This document shows, one piece after another, positions 16,104 through 23,683 of a stretch of DNA of 28,938 nucleotides. The translations under genes and the position numbers were made by a program. Origin of the DNA: Pseudomonadota bacterium (GTDB taxonomy: Bacteria; Pseudomonadota; Gammaproteobacteria; Xanthomonadales; Xanthomonadaceae); assembly GCA_023386795.1 (NCBI GenBank), contig JAEWJB010000102.1:1-28938 (forward strand), given 5' to 3'. Each line of letters opens with the position of its first letter. Position 1 is the first letter of the stretch. The notes under the pieces were generated by a model, which ran no database searches, was not told the DNA's origin, and was given only the letters and a program-made list of their open reading frames with translations.

Positions 16104-16129
16104 CGTGCCGTCCTCAGGACGACACGGGC
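16101..16129. terminator. 13-bp hairpin at the convergent ends of the GST gene and the unknown gene
   Basis: GCCCGTGCCGTCC and GGACGACACGGGC pair along their whole length except one position, which is a G-U pair in the minus-strand RNA. The 3-nt loop is TCA, exactly the stop codon of the minus-strand gene (16114-16116). It lies 12 nt after the GST stop and may terminate both genes, although there is no T run. Confidence 0.6.
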
Positions 16130-16686
16130 TGGCGGGTTTCCTCCAGCCATTGCTCGGTGAAGGCATCGCCGCGCGCCTTGCGCAGGGCCGCCTCCAGATC
16201 GGGCAACACCTGCTGGAGGGATGCGACATCGGTGCAGCGTTCAACCTTGAGCTGCAGGAAGTAGCCCTTCAGGCCGAGATAGCGACCTACCGCGCCACTC
16301 ATGCGGTCGTGAAGCCATCGGTACTCGCTGGCCATGTCGCGCGGCGGTTCCGTTCCGGCCTCGACCGCAGGAGCCGGCGCCGATGCCGGGCCGGCCGCTG
16401 GCGTCGCCGCAGTGGCACCGGCGTTGGAAACCGAGGCCGATGCCGATACCGATGCCCGGGCGACCGGCTTGCCGGTGGCCAGGTTCCAGGTATCGGCGAT
16501 CAGTCCCATGTCGTGCAGCTGCTCGAGCGCGTCGGGTGGCGCCTTCAGGCCTTCGATCAATGAACGCAACTCGGCGTCGCTGCGCTGTCCGTCGACCATC
16601 AGCAGGATCGAACGCAGCGCGGCCGGTAAACGACGGGTGCGCGCCTCTATCTCCTGGCGGCCCGCCTCGGTCTTTGCAAAACCCAT
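16114..16686 (-). CDS. Two-domain protein of unknown function
   Basis: This 190-residue cytosolic protein has no signal peptide. Residues 1-66 (MGFAKTEAGRQEIEARTRRL ... LHDMGLIAD) look like a small helical, winged-helix-like domain with VDGQRSDAELRSLIEGL. Similar segments occur in other uncharacterised proteobacterial proteins, as I recall them. A linker rich in Ala, Ser, Thr and Pro (about 75-113) joins it to a helical C-terminal domain. That domain has YRWLHDRMSGAVGRYLGLKGYFLQLKVE and a leucine-rich LQQVLPDLEAAL. GGAGG lies 7 nt before the ATG and is part of a strong hairpin. It lies between the GST gene and prpE on the minus strand. I know of no assigned function. DNA or protein binding is possible but not shown. 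Confidence 0.8.
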   Translation of the reverse strand: MGFAKTEAGRQEIEARTRRLPAALRSILLMVDGQRSDAELRSLIEGLKAPPDALEQLHDMGLIADTWNLATGKPVARASVSASASVSNAGATAATPAAGPASAPAPAVEAGTEPPRDMASEYRWLHDRMSGAVGRYLGLKGYFLQLKVERCTDVASLQQVLPDLEAALRKARGDAFTEQWLEETRQPVSS

Positions 16687-16687
16687 G

Positions 16688-16733
16688 TTGTCCCCTCCCC
16701 CTGTAGGCGCGCCTCTCCGCGCGCCGGGGACAA
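16688..16733 (-). promoter_or_regulatory. Leader hairpin that could mask a ribosome binding site
   Basis: Read on the minus strand, TTGTCCCC is followed by GGCGCGC, a 6-nt loop, GCGCGCC, a 10-nt bulge (TACAGGGGGA) and then GGGGACAA, which ends 1 nt before the start codon. The 7-bp and 8-bp arms are perfect complements. The Shine-Dalgarno bases lie in the bulge and outer stem. It could be an RNA switch or thermometer-like element. If transcription begins at a TACGCT -10 (16738-16733), part of the outer arm would not be transcribed. Confidence 0.45.
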
Positions 16734-16790
16734 GCGTAGCAGCATCCGGGGCGGTGGCGTCTGCCGGCCGCCCCGAGCGACAGGGAGGCG

Positions 16791-18665
16791 CTAGGGGCCC
16801 AGGACCCGGCGGATCTCCTCCAGCGCGCCCGGGTCGTCCAACGTGGACAGGTCGCCTGGGTCGCGGCGCTCGGCCAAGGCCTGCAGCGAGCGGCGCAGCA
16901 GCTTGCCCGAGCGGGTCTTGGGCAGCGCGTTGACGATGTAGACGTAGGCTGGACGCGCCACCGCGCCCAGCTGGTCGGCCACGCACTTCTGCAATGCCAG
17001 CGCGGTGCCCGCCGGGTCCTGCGGCGCCACCTTCATCGTGGCGAAGACGACCGGCACCTGGCCCTTGAGTTCGTCGTGCATGCCGATCACCGCCGCCTCG
17101 GCCACGCCGGGATGGCCGGAAATGACCTCCTCGATCTCGCGCGTGCCCAAGCGGTGGCCAGCCACGTTGATGACGTCGTCGGTGCGCCCCAGAATGAAGG
17201 TGTAACCGTCCTCGTCGCGGATTGCCCAGTCCAGCGAGCTGTAGAGCAATTCCTTGAAGTGGCTGAAATAGCTCTGCAGGAAGCGCGCATCGTCGTTCCA
17301 CACCGTGCTCATGCAGCCAGGCGGCAGTGGCGGCTGGATCACCAGCACGCCCTTCTGCCCCGGCGCGACCTCCGCCCCGCTTTGCTCGTCGATCACCTTC
17401 ATGCGGTAGCCGAGGTTGGGAAAGCCGGGCGAGCCGAACTTCACCGGCTTCATTTCCACACCCGGCAGCAACGTCAACGCCGGCCAGCCGGTTTCGGTTT
17501 GCCAGTAGTTGTCGATGACCGGCTTGCCGAGCGCGCCGTTGATCCAGGTGGCGGTGGGTTCGTCGAGCGGTTCGCCGGCGAGGAACAGGTACTTCAGCTG
17601 CGCGAGGTCATGGCGGCGAATGAAATCCACGTCGTGCTTCTTCAGCACGCGGATCGCGGTAGGCGAGGAAAACATCGTGCGCACGCCGTACTGCTCGCAC
17701 AACGCCCACCAGATGCCCGGGTCCGGGTTCGTCGGCAGCCCTTCGTAGAGCAGCGAGGTGCAGCCGCCGATCAGCGGCCCGTACACGTTGTAGGAATGCC
17801 CGACCGCCCAGCCGACATCGGAGGTGGAGAACATCACCTGGCCCGGCGCGCAGTCGAACACCGTGCGCATCGACTGCGCCATGGCCACCGCATAACCGCC
17901 GACGTCGCGCTGCACGCCCTTGGGCTTGCCGGTGGTCCCGGAGGTGTAGAGCAGATAGCTCGGCTCGTTGGATTCCAGCCATTCGACCGGCACCTCGGCA
18001 TCGCCGACCTGCGCGCGCAGTTGCGCATAGTCGACATCGCGACCTTCGATACGTGGCTGCGCCGCATCCAGGCCACGCGACACCAGCAGTACCTTCGGCG
18101 GCGCGTGCTTGGCCTCGGCGCACGCGGCATCCACCATCGGCTTGTAGGGGATGACCTTGCCGCCGCGGCTGCCGGCATCGGCGGCGATCAGCAGTTTCGG
18201 CCTGGCATCGTCGATGCGCAGCGCCAGGTTGTGTGCCGCGAAGCCGCCGAACACCACCGAGTGGATCGCACCGATGCGCGCGCAGGCGAGCATGGCGAAC
18301 ACGGCCTCGGCCATGTTCGGCATGTAGATCACGACGCGGTCGCCGCGATCCACATCGAGTGACTTCAACACCGCTGCAAATGCATTCACCTCGCGATGCA
18401 GCTCGGCATAGGTGAGCTCGCGGGTGACGCCGGTTTCGGTGGAGATGGCGACCAGCGCCAGCTGGTCGGCGCGATCGGCCAAGTGGCGGTCGACCGCGTT
18501 GTAGCAGAGGTTGGTTTCACCGCCGACGAACCAGCGCCGGAACGGCGGCTTGTCGTATTCGAGGATCTTCTGCGGGGGCTTGTGCCAATGGATGGCCTGG
18601 GCCGCCTCCGCCCAGAATTCCTCGGGCTGTTCGATCGAACGGCGATAGATGTCCTCGTAGCGCAT
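16791..18665 (-). CDS. prpE: Propionyl-CoA synthetase (propionate-CoA ligase)
   Basis: This cytosolic enzyme activates propionate to propionyl-CoA through an adenylate. It is 624 residues long, close to E. coli PrpE. MRYEDIYRRSIEQPEEFWAE and PPFRRWFVGGETNLCYNAVDR are the acetyl/propionyl-CoA synthetase N-terminal region. Seen further on: the AMP-binding loop YTSGTTGKPKG, VIDNYWQTETGWP, LGRTDDVINVAGHRLGT and the catalytic lysine motif PKTRSGKLLRR near the C-terminus. GGAGG lies 6 nt before the chosen ATG. An upstream in-frame ATG at 18779 would give a basic, unrelated extension that runs through a palindrome. No other propionate or methylcitrate gene is present in the window. A long palindrome lies just upstream. 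Confusion with acetyl-CoA synthetase is possible but the N-terminus favours PrpE. Confidence 0.92.
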   Translation of the reverse strand: MRYEDIYRRSIEQPEEFWAEAAQAIHWHKPPQKILEYDKPPFRRWFVGGETNLCYNAVDRHLADRADQLALVAISTETGVTRELTYAELHREVNAFAAVLKSLDVDRGDRVVIYMPNMAEAVFAMLACARIGAIHSVVFGGFAAHNLALRIDDARPKLLIAADAGSRGGKVIPYKPMVDAACAEAKHAPPKVLLVSRGLDAAQPRIEGRDVDYAQLRAQVGDAEVPVEWLESNEPSYLLYTSGTTGKPKGVQRDVGGYAVAMAQSMRTVFDCAPGQVMFSTSDVGWAVGHSYNVYGPLIGGCTSLLYEGLPTNPDPGIWWALCEQYGVRTMFSSPTAIRVLKKHDVDFIRRHDLAQLKYLFLAGEPLDEPTATWINGALGKPVIDNYWQTETGWPALTLLPGVEMKPVKFGSPGFPNLGYRMKVIDEQSGAEVAPGQKGVLVIQPPLPPGCMSTVWNDDARFLQSYFSHFKELLYSSLDWAIRDEDGYTFILGRTDDVINVAGHRLGTREIEEVISGHPGVAEAAVIGMHDELKGQVPVVFATMKVAPQDPAGTALALQKCVADQLGAVARPAYVYIVNALPKTRSGKLLRRSLQALAERRDPGDLSTLDDPGALEEIRRVLGP

Positions 18666-18713
18666 ACGGCCCCTCCCAGAACCCTTGGCTGCTTGCCGCA
18701 GCATAGGCCGGGG

Positions 18714-18759
18714 GCGCGACGCGATCCCTGCGACCTTGGTCGCATGGATCGCCTCGCGC
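18714..18759. repeat. 46-nt near-perfect palindrome upstream of prpE
   Basis: The two 22-nt arms pair at 20 positions. From outside in they are GCGCGA/TCGCGC, a mismatch, GCGATCC/GGATCGC, a mismatch, and TGCGACC/GGTCGCA, around a central TT. It is 36 nt after the DUF2501 stop and 49 nt before the prpE ATG. Its edge is 8 nt from a possible prpE -10 (TATGCT, 18705-18700), so it would cover the -35 zone. With no T run it is not a normal terminator; an operator or a REP-like element is possible. Confidence 0.85.
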
Positions 18760-18794
18760 AACATGTTCGCCCGCGCCATGCCAGGCGCGTTGTT

Positions 18795-19274
18795 TCAGAT
18801 CAGCGATTTCGCATTCGACAGCACGTAGTCGCAGCCCTTCTTGCGCACGCTGCTCGGTATCGAATTCATGTCCAGCGTCTTGCCATCGCTGCCGGAAAGC
18901 ACGCCGGTGAGGCCCTTGTCGTAACCGGCCTTCTGCTCTTTCTGGCCGCCGACCTTGCCCATCAGCTTGTCCTTCACGCCGCTCGCCGCGTCGCTGCTCA
19001 GATAGTTGTTCTTGATGCAGTACTGCAGCACGCCAGCCGCATTGCCGCCGACACCGGAGCTGATGGCCGGCATCGCGCCGCCACCCAGCGCACCGGTCAG
19101 CGCGCTGGCGCCCTGTCCGGTCGTCGTGGTCGGTTGCGGCGTCCAGCTGTCCTGCGCGGTGGGGGTAGCCGGCTGCGCGGCCAGCTTGTCCTGCGCGCTC
19201 TTGAGGTCGATGGCCGTGGCCGTGGCACTGCCCCCCAGCAACCCCATCGACAGCATGATGCATGCGATCTTCAT
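18795..19274 (-). CDS. DUF2501 (YjjA-like) exported protein
   Basis: This 159-residue protein has a signal peptide (MKIACIMLSMGLLGGSATATA, cleaved near residue 21). A Gln/Thr/Pro-rich linker leads to a conserved C-terminal block with VLQYCIKNNYLSSDAASGVK, KDKLMGKVG and CDYVLSNAKSLI. Two cysteines in that block are typical of the DUF2501 family, which includes E. coli YjjA. Function is unknown; a periplasmic location is expected. AAGGAG lies 6 nt before this ATG, which rules out the ATG at 19292. It sits between prpE and mdh on the same strand, but a strong terminator separates it from mdh. Confidence 0.85.
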   Translation of the reverse strand: MKIACIMLSMGLLGGSATATAIDLKSAQDKLAAQPATPTAQDSWTPQPTTTTGQGASALTGALGGGAMPAISSGVGGNAAGVLQYCIKNNYLSSDAASGVKDKLMGKVGGQKEQKAGYDKGLTGVLSGSDGKTLDMNSIPSSVRKKGCDYVLSNAKSLI

Positions 19275-19337
19275 GGCCGGCTCCTTCATCACGGATGGAC
19301 GCGCGGAGCCTAGACCGCCCTACCTTCAGGACAGGTC

Positions 19338-19368
19338 AAAAAAAAGACGCCGGCGCGAGGCCGGCGTC
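19338..19368 (-). terminator. Intrinsic terminator of mdh
   Basis: On the minus strand GACGCCGGC and GCCGGCGTC form a 9-bp stem with a 5-nt loop, followed directly by eight T residues (19345-19338). It begins about 24 nt after the mdh stop. It is a textbook Rho-independent terminator. Confidence 0.93.
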
Positions 19369-19392
19369 CTGGGGTACCACTGCGGGCGCTGC

Positions 19393-20379
19393 TTACTTCA
19401 GCAGGTGCGCCACGCCGCCGCGCTCTTCTTCCAGCTCGGCCAGGGTCTTGTCGATGTACTTCTGGCTGAAGTCGTCGATTTCCAGGCCCTTCACCAACGT
19501 GTACTTGCCGTTCTCGGTGGTCACCGGGAAGCCGAAGATCACGCCTTCCGGGATGCCGTAGCTGCCATCGGACGGCACGCCCATCGTCACCCACTTGCCG
19601 TTGCTGCCCAGCACCCAGTCACGCACGTGGTCGATGGCGGCATTGGCGGCCGAAGCGGCCGAGGACAGGCCGCGCGCCTCGATGATGGCCGCGCCGCGCT
19701 TGCCCACGGTCGGGATGAAGGTGCCGGCATTCCATTCCTGGTCGTTGATCGCCTCGGCGATGGACGCGCCATCGGCGGTGGCGAAGCGGTAGTCCGGGTA
19801 CATGGTCGGGCTGTGGTTGCCCCACACGATCAGCTTCTCGATGCCGCCCACCGGCTTGCCCAGCTTGGCCGACAGCTGGCTCAGCGCGCGGTTGTGGTCC
19901 AGGCGCAGCATGGCGGTGAAGTTTTCCGGCTTCAGGTCCGGCGCCGACTTCATCGCGATGTAGGCGTTGGTGTTGGCGGGGTTGCCGACGACCAGCACCT
20001 TCACGTCACGGCTGGCGACCTTGTTCAGCGCCGCGCCCTGGGCGGTGAAGATCTTGGCGTTCTCCAGCAGCAGGTCCTTGCGCTCCATGCCCGGGCCGCG
20101 CGGACGCGCGCCGACCAGCAGGGCGATGTCGGCGTCCTTGAACGCCACTTCCGCGTCATCGGTGCCGACCATGCCGGCCAGCAGCGGGAAGGCGCAGTCT
20201 TCCAGCTCCATCATCACGCCCTTGAGCGCGGCCTGGGCCTTGTCGACCGGCAACTCGAGCAGCTGCAGGATGACCGGCTGGTCCTTGCCCAGCATTTCAC
20301 CGGAAGCGATGCGGAACAGCAGGGCGTAGCCGATCTGGCCGGCGGCACCGGTCACGGCAACACGTACGGGGGTCTTCAT
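19393..20379 (-). CDS. mdh: Malate dehydrogenase (NAD-dependent)
   Basis: This TCA-cycle enzyme oxidises malate to oxaloacetate. The 328-residue protein has the NAD loop TGAAGQIGYAL (10-20), substrate-binding arginines in GARPRGPGMERKD (Arg94 and Arg100 region), the signature LRLDHNRA (158-165) with Asp161, and catalytic His189 in WGNHSPTMYPDY. The type (LDHNRA, about 328 residues) is the cytosolic-like MDH common in beta- and some gammaproteobacteria, not the E. coli 312-residue type. AGAGGA lies about 8 nt before the ATG. A terminator-like hairpin precedes it after ppiB, so it probably has its own promoter. A clear promoter was not identified. Confidence 0.96.
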   Translation of the reverse strand: MKTPVRVAVTGAAGQIGYALLFRIASGEMLGKDQPVILQLLELPVDKAQAALKGVMMELEDCAFPLLAGMVGTDDAEVAFKDADIALLVGARPRGPGMERKDLLLENAKIFTAQGAALNKVASRDVKVLVVGNPANTNAYIAMKSAPDLKPENFTAMLRLDHNRALSQLSAKLGKPVGGIEKLIVWGNHSPTMYPDYRFATADGASIAEAINDQEWNAGTFIPTVGKRGAAIIEARGLSSAASAANAAIDHVRDWVLGSNGKWVTMGVPSDGSYGIPEGVIFGFPVTTENGKYTLVKGLEIDDFSQKYIDKTLAELEEERGGVAHLLK

Positions 20380-20427
20380 GGGTGTTTCCTCTGCTTGTAA
20401 AGCGAATCAGTGGGGATAAGAAGCAAA

Positions 20428-20450
20428 CCGGCCCGGAATGACCGGGCCGG
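20428..20450 (-). terminator. Terminator of ppiB
   Basis: CCGGCCCGG and CCGGGCCGG form a perfect 9-bp stem with a 5-nt loop, 16 nt after the ppiB stop. On the minus strand it is followed by TTTGCTTCTTAT, which is T-rich but interrupted. It is likely an intrinsic terminator, less ideal than that of mdh. Confidence 0.7.
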
Positions 20451-20466
20451 CGGGGAGGCGAATACG

Positions 20467-20961
20467 TCAGGCGGCGAGGATCTTGTTCCACTCCGCGACG
20501 CGGTCGGCCTTGGCGGCCAACACGGCGTCCACGTCGCCTTCCAGGGTGACCTTGTTGATCACATCGCCCTGGGCGACGGAATCCACCACGTCCAGGCCTT
20601 CGATCACCTTGCCGAACACGGTGTGCTTGCCGTCCAGCCACGGGGTGGCCACGTGGGTGATGAAGAACTGGCTGCCGTTGGTGTTCGGGCCGGCATTGGC
20701 CATGGACAGCACGCCGCGGTCGTGGCGCACGCCGTTGTTGGCCTCGTCCTCGAAGCGGTAACCCGGGCCACCGCGGCCGGAACCCTCGGGGCAACCGCCC
20801 TGGATCATGAAATCGGCGATCACGCGGTGGAAGTTCAGGCCGTCATAGAACCCGCGCTTGGCCAGGTTGACGAAGTTGGCGACGGTCAGCGGCGCCTTGT
20901 CGGCGAACAGCTCGATCTTGATCGGGCCGCGGGAGGTGTCGAAAGTGGCGATGACGGACAT
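20467..20961 (-). CDS. ppiB: Peptidyl-prolyl cis-trans isomerase, cyclophilin type
   Basis: This 164-residue enzyme catalyses proline isomerisation during protein folding. There is no signal peptide, so it is the cytosolic PpiB type. The cyclophilin signature YDGLNFHRVIADFMIQGG (39-56) carries catalytic Arg46. GSQFFIT and WLDGKHTVFGKV complete the active site. Length and the compact MSVIATFDTSRGPIKIEL start match E. coli PpiB. AAGGA lies 6 nt before the ATG. It is followed by its own terminator and then mdh on the same strand. Confidence 0.95.
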   Translation of the reverse strand: MSVIATFDTSRGPIKIELFADKAPLTVANFVNLAKRGFYDGLNFHRVIADFMIQGGCPEGSGRGGPGYRFEDEANNGVRHDRGVLSMANAGPNTNGSQFFITHVATPWLDGKHTVFGKVIEGLDVVDSVAQGDVINKVTLEGDVDAVLAAKADRVAEWNKILAA

Positions 20962-21288
20962 GGAAATCCTTGGGTTAATGGGCGATCGTCAGCTCAATAG
21001 GATACACCCGCGCCCGGTTTTGACGGCTGCCGTACCCACCCCTCCGCCTAAAGGATGAGTGCGCGCCTCAGCCCAGGGAAACCCCGCTTTTCGGCCCTCC
21101 ACCGGGGTCCAAGAGGGTGTCGGGGAGCAGGCCCCCGCCTCCCCCTGGCAGCGCCTCGAGTTGGCCGAACCCGGCCACCCACCAACCTGAACAGCCCAAA
21201 ATCCACCCTGTCATCGCCCGGCGCAGCGCAACGGGTATAATGGTCGGCTTACTTCCCACGTCTTGGCGCCACCCGGGCCCTCTTCCGC
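20962..21288. other. Intergenic region between divergent ppiB and typA
   Basis: No gene is supported in these 327 bases. They should contain divergent promoters. A perfect TATAAT at 21236-21241 is a good typA -10, listed separately. On the ppiB side only a weak candidate (TATCCT on the minus strand near 21001) is seen. The rest is C-rich with no notable repeat. Confidence 0.5.
21236..21241 (+). promoter_or_regulatory. Perfect -10 element of typA
   Basis: TATAAT lies 47 nt upstream of the typA ATG. No good -35 is seen at 16-18 bp spacing. The leader would be about 40 nt long. Confidence 0.55.
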
Positions 21289-23118
21289 ATGTCCATCGAA
21301 AACCTCCGCAATATCGCCATCGTCGCCCACGTCGACCATGGCAAGACCACGCTGGTCGACCAGCTCCTCAAGCAGTCCGGCACGCTGTCCGAACGCACGG
21401 TGCTGGCCGAGCGCGTGATGGACAGCAATGACCAGGAAAAGGAGCGTGGCATCACCATCCTGGCCAAGAACACCGCCATCACCTGGCAGGGCAACCGCAT
21501 CAACATCGTCGACACCCCCGGCCACGCCGACTTCGGCGGTGAGGTCGAGCGCGTGCTGTCGATGGTGGACACCGTGCTGATCCTGGTCGACGCCATGGAC
21601 GGCCCGATGCCGCAGACCCGCTTCGTGACCCAGAAGGCCTTCGCCATGGGCTTCAAGCCCATCGTGGTCATCAACAAGATCGACCGCCCCGGTGCCCGCC
21701 CGGAGTGGGTGGTGGAGCAGGTGTGGGATCTGTTCGACCGCCTCGGCGCCACCCCGGAGCAGATGGATTTCCCGATCGTCTACGCCTCGGCCCTGAATGG
21801 CTACGCCTCGCTGGACGAGAACGTGCGTGACGGCGACATGACCCCGCTGTACGAAGCGATCATGCAGCATGCGCCCAAGCCGGAAGTCGACCCGGAAGGC
21901 CCGTTCCAGATGCGCATCAGCCAGCTGGACTACAACAACTTCGTTGGCGTCATCGGCATCGGCCGCATCCAGCGCGGCACGCTGAAGAAGAACATGCCGG
22001 TGGCCATCATCGACCGCGAAGGCAAGAAGCGTCAGGGCAAGGTGCTGCAGGTGCTCGGCTTCCTGGGCCTGGAGCGCATCGAGCAGGACAGCGCCGAGGC
22101 CGGTGACATCGTGGCCATCTCCGGCATCCAGGAGCTGACCATCTCCGACACCGTCACCGCCCTGGAAGCGCCCGAGGCGCTGCCGGCCCTGACCGTGGAC
22201 GAGCCGACCATCTCGATGACCTTCCAGGTCAACAACTCGCCGTTCGCCGGCAACAAGGACCTGTCGGGCGGCAAGTTCCTCACCAGCCGCCAGCTGAAGG
22301 ACCGCCTGGAGCGCGAGACCGTGCACAACGTCGCGCTGAAGGTCGAGCAGCTCGAGGACGCCGACAAGTTCCTGGTCTCCGGCCGTGGCGAGCTGCACCT
22401 GTCGGTGCTGATCGAGAACATGCGCCGCGAAGGCTATGAACTGGCCGTCTCGCGCCCGGAAGTGATCATCAAGGAAATCGACGGCCAGCTGATGGAGCCG
22501 ATCGAGCAGCTCGTCATCGACGTGGAGGAAATCCACCAGGGTGGCGTGATGGAGAAGCTCGGCACCCGCAAGGGCCAGCTGAAGAACATGGAGCCGGACG
22601 GCAAGGGCCGCGTGCGCCTGGACTACATGATCCCGGCGCGTGGCCTGATCGGTTTCCAGAACGAGTTCAAGACCCTCACCCAGGGCTCCGGCCTGCTGTT
22701 CCACGTCTTTGACCATTACGGCCCGAAGGAACAGGGCGCCATCGCCAAGCGCCTGAACGGCGTGATGATCGCCAACGCCCCGGGCGCCACCCCCGCGTAT
22801 TCGCTGGGACCGCTGCAGGAGCGCGGCAAGCTGTTCGCCGCCGAAGGCGACAACGTGTACGAAGGCCAGCTGGTCGGTATCCACTCCAAGGACAACGACC
22901 TGACCGTCAACGCCATCAAGACCAAGCCGCTGACCAACATGCGCGCTTCGGGCAAGGATGACGCCATCCAGCTGACCCCGGCGATCAAGTTCTCGCTGGA
23001 GCAGGCCCTGGACTTCATCGACGACGACGAACTGGTCGAGATCACGCCGAAGGAAATCCGCCTGCGCAAGAAGCACCTCACCGAGAACGAGCGCAAGCGC
23101 GCTGGCCGCGCCGCGTAA
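21289..23118 (+). CDS. typA: Translational GTPase TypA/BipA
   Basis: This 609-residue ribosome-binding GTPase is involved in ribosome assembly and stress adaptation. GTPase motifs are all present: G1 AHVDHGKTT (13-21), the G2 region EKERGITI, G3 DTPGHADFGG, G4 NKID and G5 YASALNG. The EF-G-like domains II, III and V and the BipA-specific C-terminal domain follow (GVMEKLGTRKGQLKNM, DYMIPARGLIGFQ, TKPLTNMRASGKD). Length equals E. coli BipA. The ATG is preceded by only a weak ribosome binding site. A DUF2127 gene follows after 19 nt and is probably co-transcribed. Confidence 0.96.
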   Translation: MSIENLRNIAIVAHVDHGKTTLVDQLLKQSGTLSERTVLAERVMDSNDQEKERGITILAKNTAITWQGNRINIVDTPGHADFGGEVERVLSMVDTVLILVDAMDGPMPQTRFVTQKAFAMGFKPIVVINKIDRPGARPEWVVEQVWDLFDRLGATPEQMDFPIVYASALNGYASLDENVRDGDMTPLYEAIMQHAPKPEVDPEGPFQMRISQLDYNNFVGVIGIGRIQRGTLKKNMPVAIIDREGKKRQGKVLQVLGFLGLERIEQDSAEAGDIVAISGIQELTISDTVTALEAPEALPALTVDEPTISMTFQVNNSPFAGNKDLSGGKFLTSRQLKDRLERETVHNVALKVEQLEDADKFLVSGRGELHLSVLIENMRREGYELAVSRPEVIIKEIDGQLMEPIEQLVIDVEEIHQGGVMEKLGTRKGQLKNMEPDGKGRVRLDYMIPARGLIGFQNEFKTLTQGSGLLFHVFDHYGPKEQGAIAKRLNGVMIANAPGATPAYSLGPLQERGKLFAAEGDNVYEGQLVGIHSKDNDLTVNAIKTKPLTNMRASGKDDAIQLTPAIKFSLEQALDFIDDDELVEITPKEIRLRKKHLTENERKRAGRAA

Positions 23119-23137
23119 GGTCTTTCGCTCCGGCCCC

Positions 23138-23611
23138 GTGACCGACAAGCCCTACAACCCGGATCCGCACGCGCATCCGGGGTTGCACCTGATCGCGCTG
23201 TTCGAGGCGTGCAAGGGGCTGCTGGCGGTGCTGGCGGCTACCGGCCTGGAAATCCTGGGACCGTTGCCTTTGCAGGGCGCGATCAGCCACCTGATCCGGC
23301 GATTCAACCTCGACCCGGATCACGGCGCCCTGCCCTCGCTTCTGAAGATGATCAGTCCCGACGCGGTCCACATGGCCGCGGCGGGCATCTTCGCCTATGG
23401 CCTGCTGCACGTCGTGGAGGCCTGGGGCCTGTGGCGGGCGAAGGCCTGGGCTTCCTGGCTCGGCTGTCTCTCGGCCGCGCTCTACCTGCCGTTCGACATC
23501 TACGCCATCGTGCGCCATCCGGGCTGGGCTTCGTGGAGCGTGCTGGCGGTGAACCTGCTGGTCATCGCCGTGCTCGCGCGCGATCTCGTGCGTCGGCATC
23601 CGCGCCGTTGA
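23138..23611 (+). CDS. DUF2127 membrane protein
   Basis: This 157-residue inner-membrane protein has about four hydrophobic helices, near 17-36, 72-95, 100-118 and 128-150. HPGLHLIALFEACKGLLAVL at the start and FAYGLLHVVEAWGLWRAKAWASWL in the middle are the DUF2127 pattern. Function is unknown. The start is a GTG 19 nt after the typA stop with no clear ribosome binding site, so translation probably depends on typA read-through. The charged C-terminus (ARDLVRRHPRR) faces the cytosol by the positive-inside rule. Confidence 0.82.
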   Translation: MTDKPYNPDPHAHPGLHLIALFEACKGLLAVLAATGLEILGPLPLQGAISHLIRRFNLDPDHGALPSLLKMISPDAVHMAAAGIFAYGLLHVVEAWGLWRAKAWASWLGCLSAALYLPFDIYAIVRHPGWASWSVLAVNLLVIAVLARDLVRRHPRR

Positions 23612-23618
23612 TGACGGC
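23604..23618. repeat. Small hairpin with the DUF2127 stop codon in its loop
   Basis: GCCGT and ACGGC form a perfect 5-bp stem around TGATG, which contains the TGA stop (23609-23611). The short arms could arise by chance in such GC-rich DNA. Confidence 0.3.
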
Positions 23619-23629
23619 TACTGGCCGCG

Positions 23630-23658
23630 TTGCCAAGCACGCGGCGCCTCGCTAGCCT
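23630..23658 (+). promoter_or_regulatory. Promoter of the amidase gene
   Basis: TTGCCA (23630-23635) and TAGCCT (23653-23658) are separated by exactly 17 bp. The -10 ends 25 nt before the amidase ATG. The -35 matches five of six consensus bases. The pair also argues against translation from the TTG at 23630. Confidence 0.6.
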
Positions 23659-23683
23659 GCGGCGAGTTTCCCGGGAAACCGCC

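Noticed and set aside
21211..23148. 645-residue open frame antisense to typA
   Set aside because: It is a mirror of a highly conserved GTPase gene, with biased composition and no recognisable motif.
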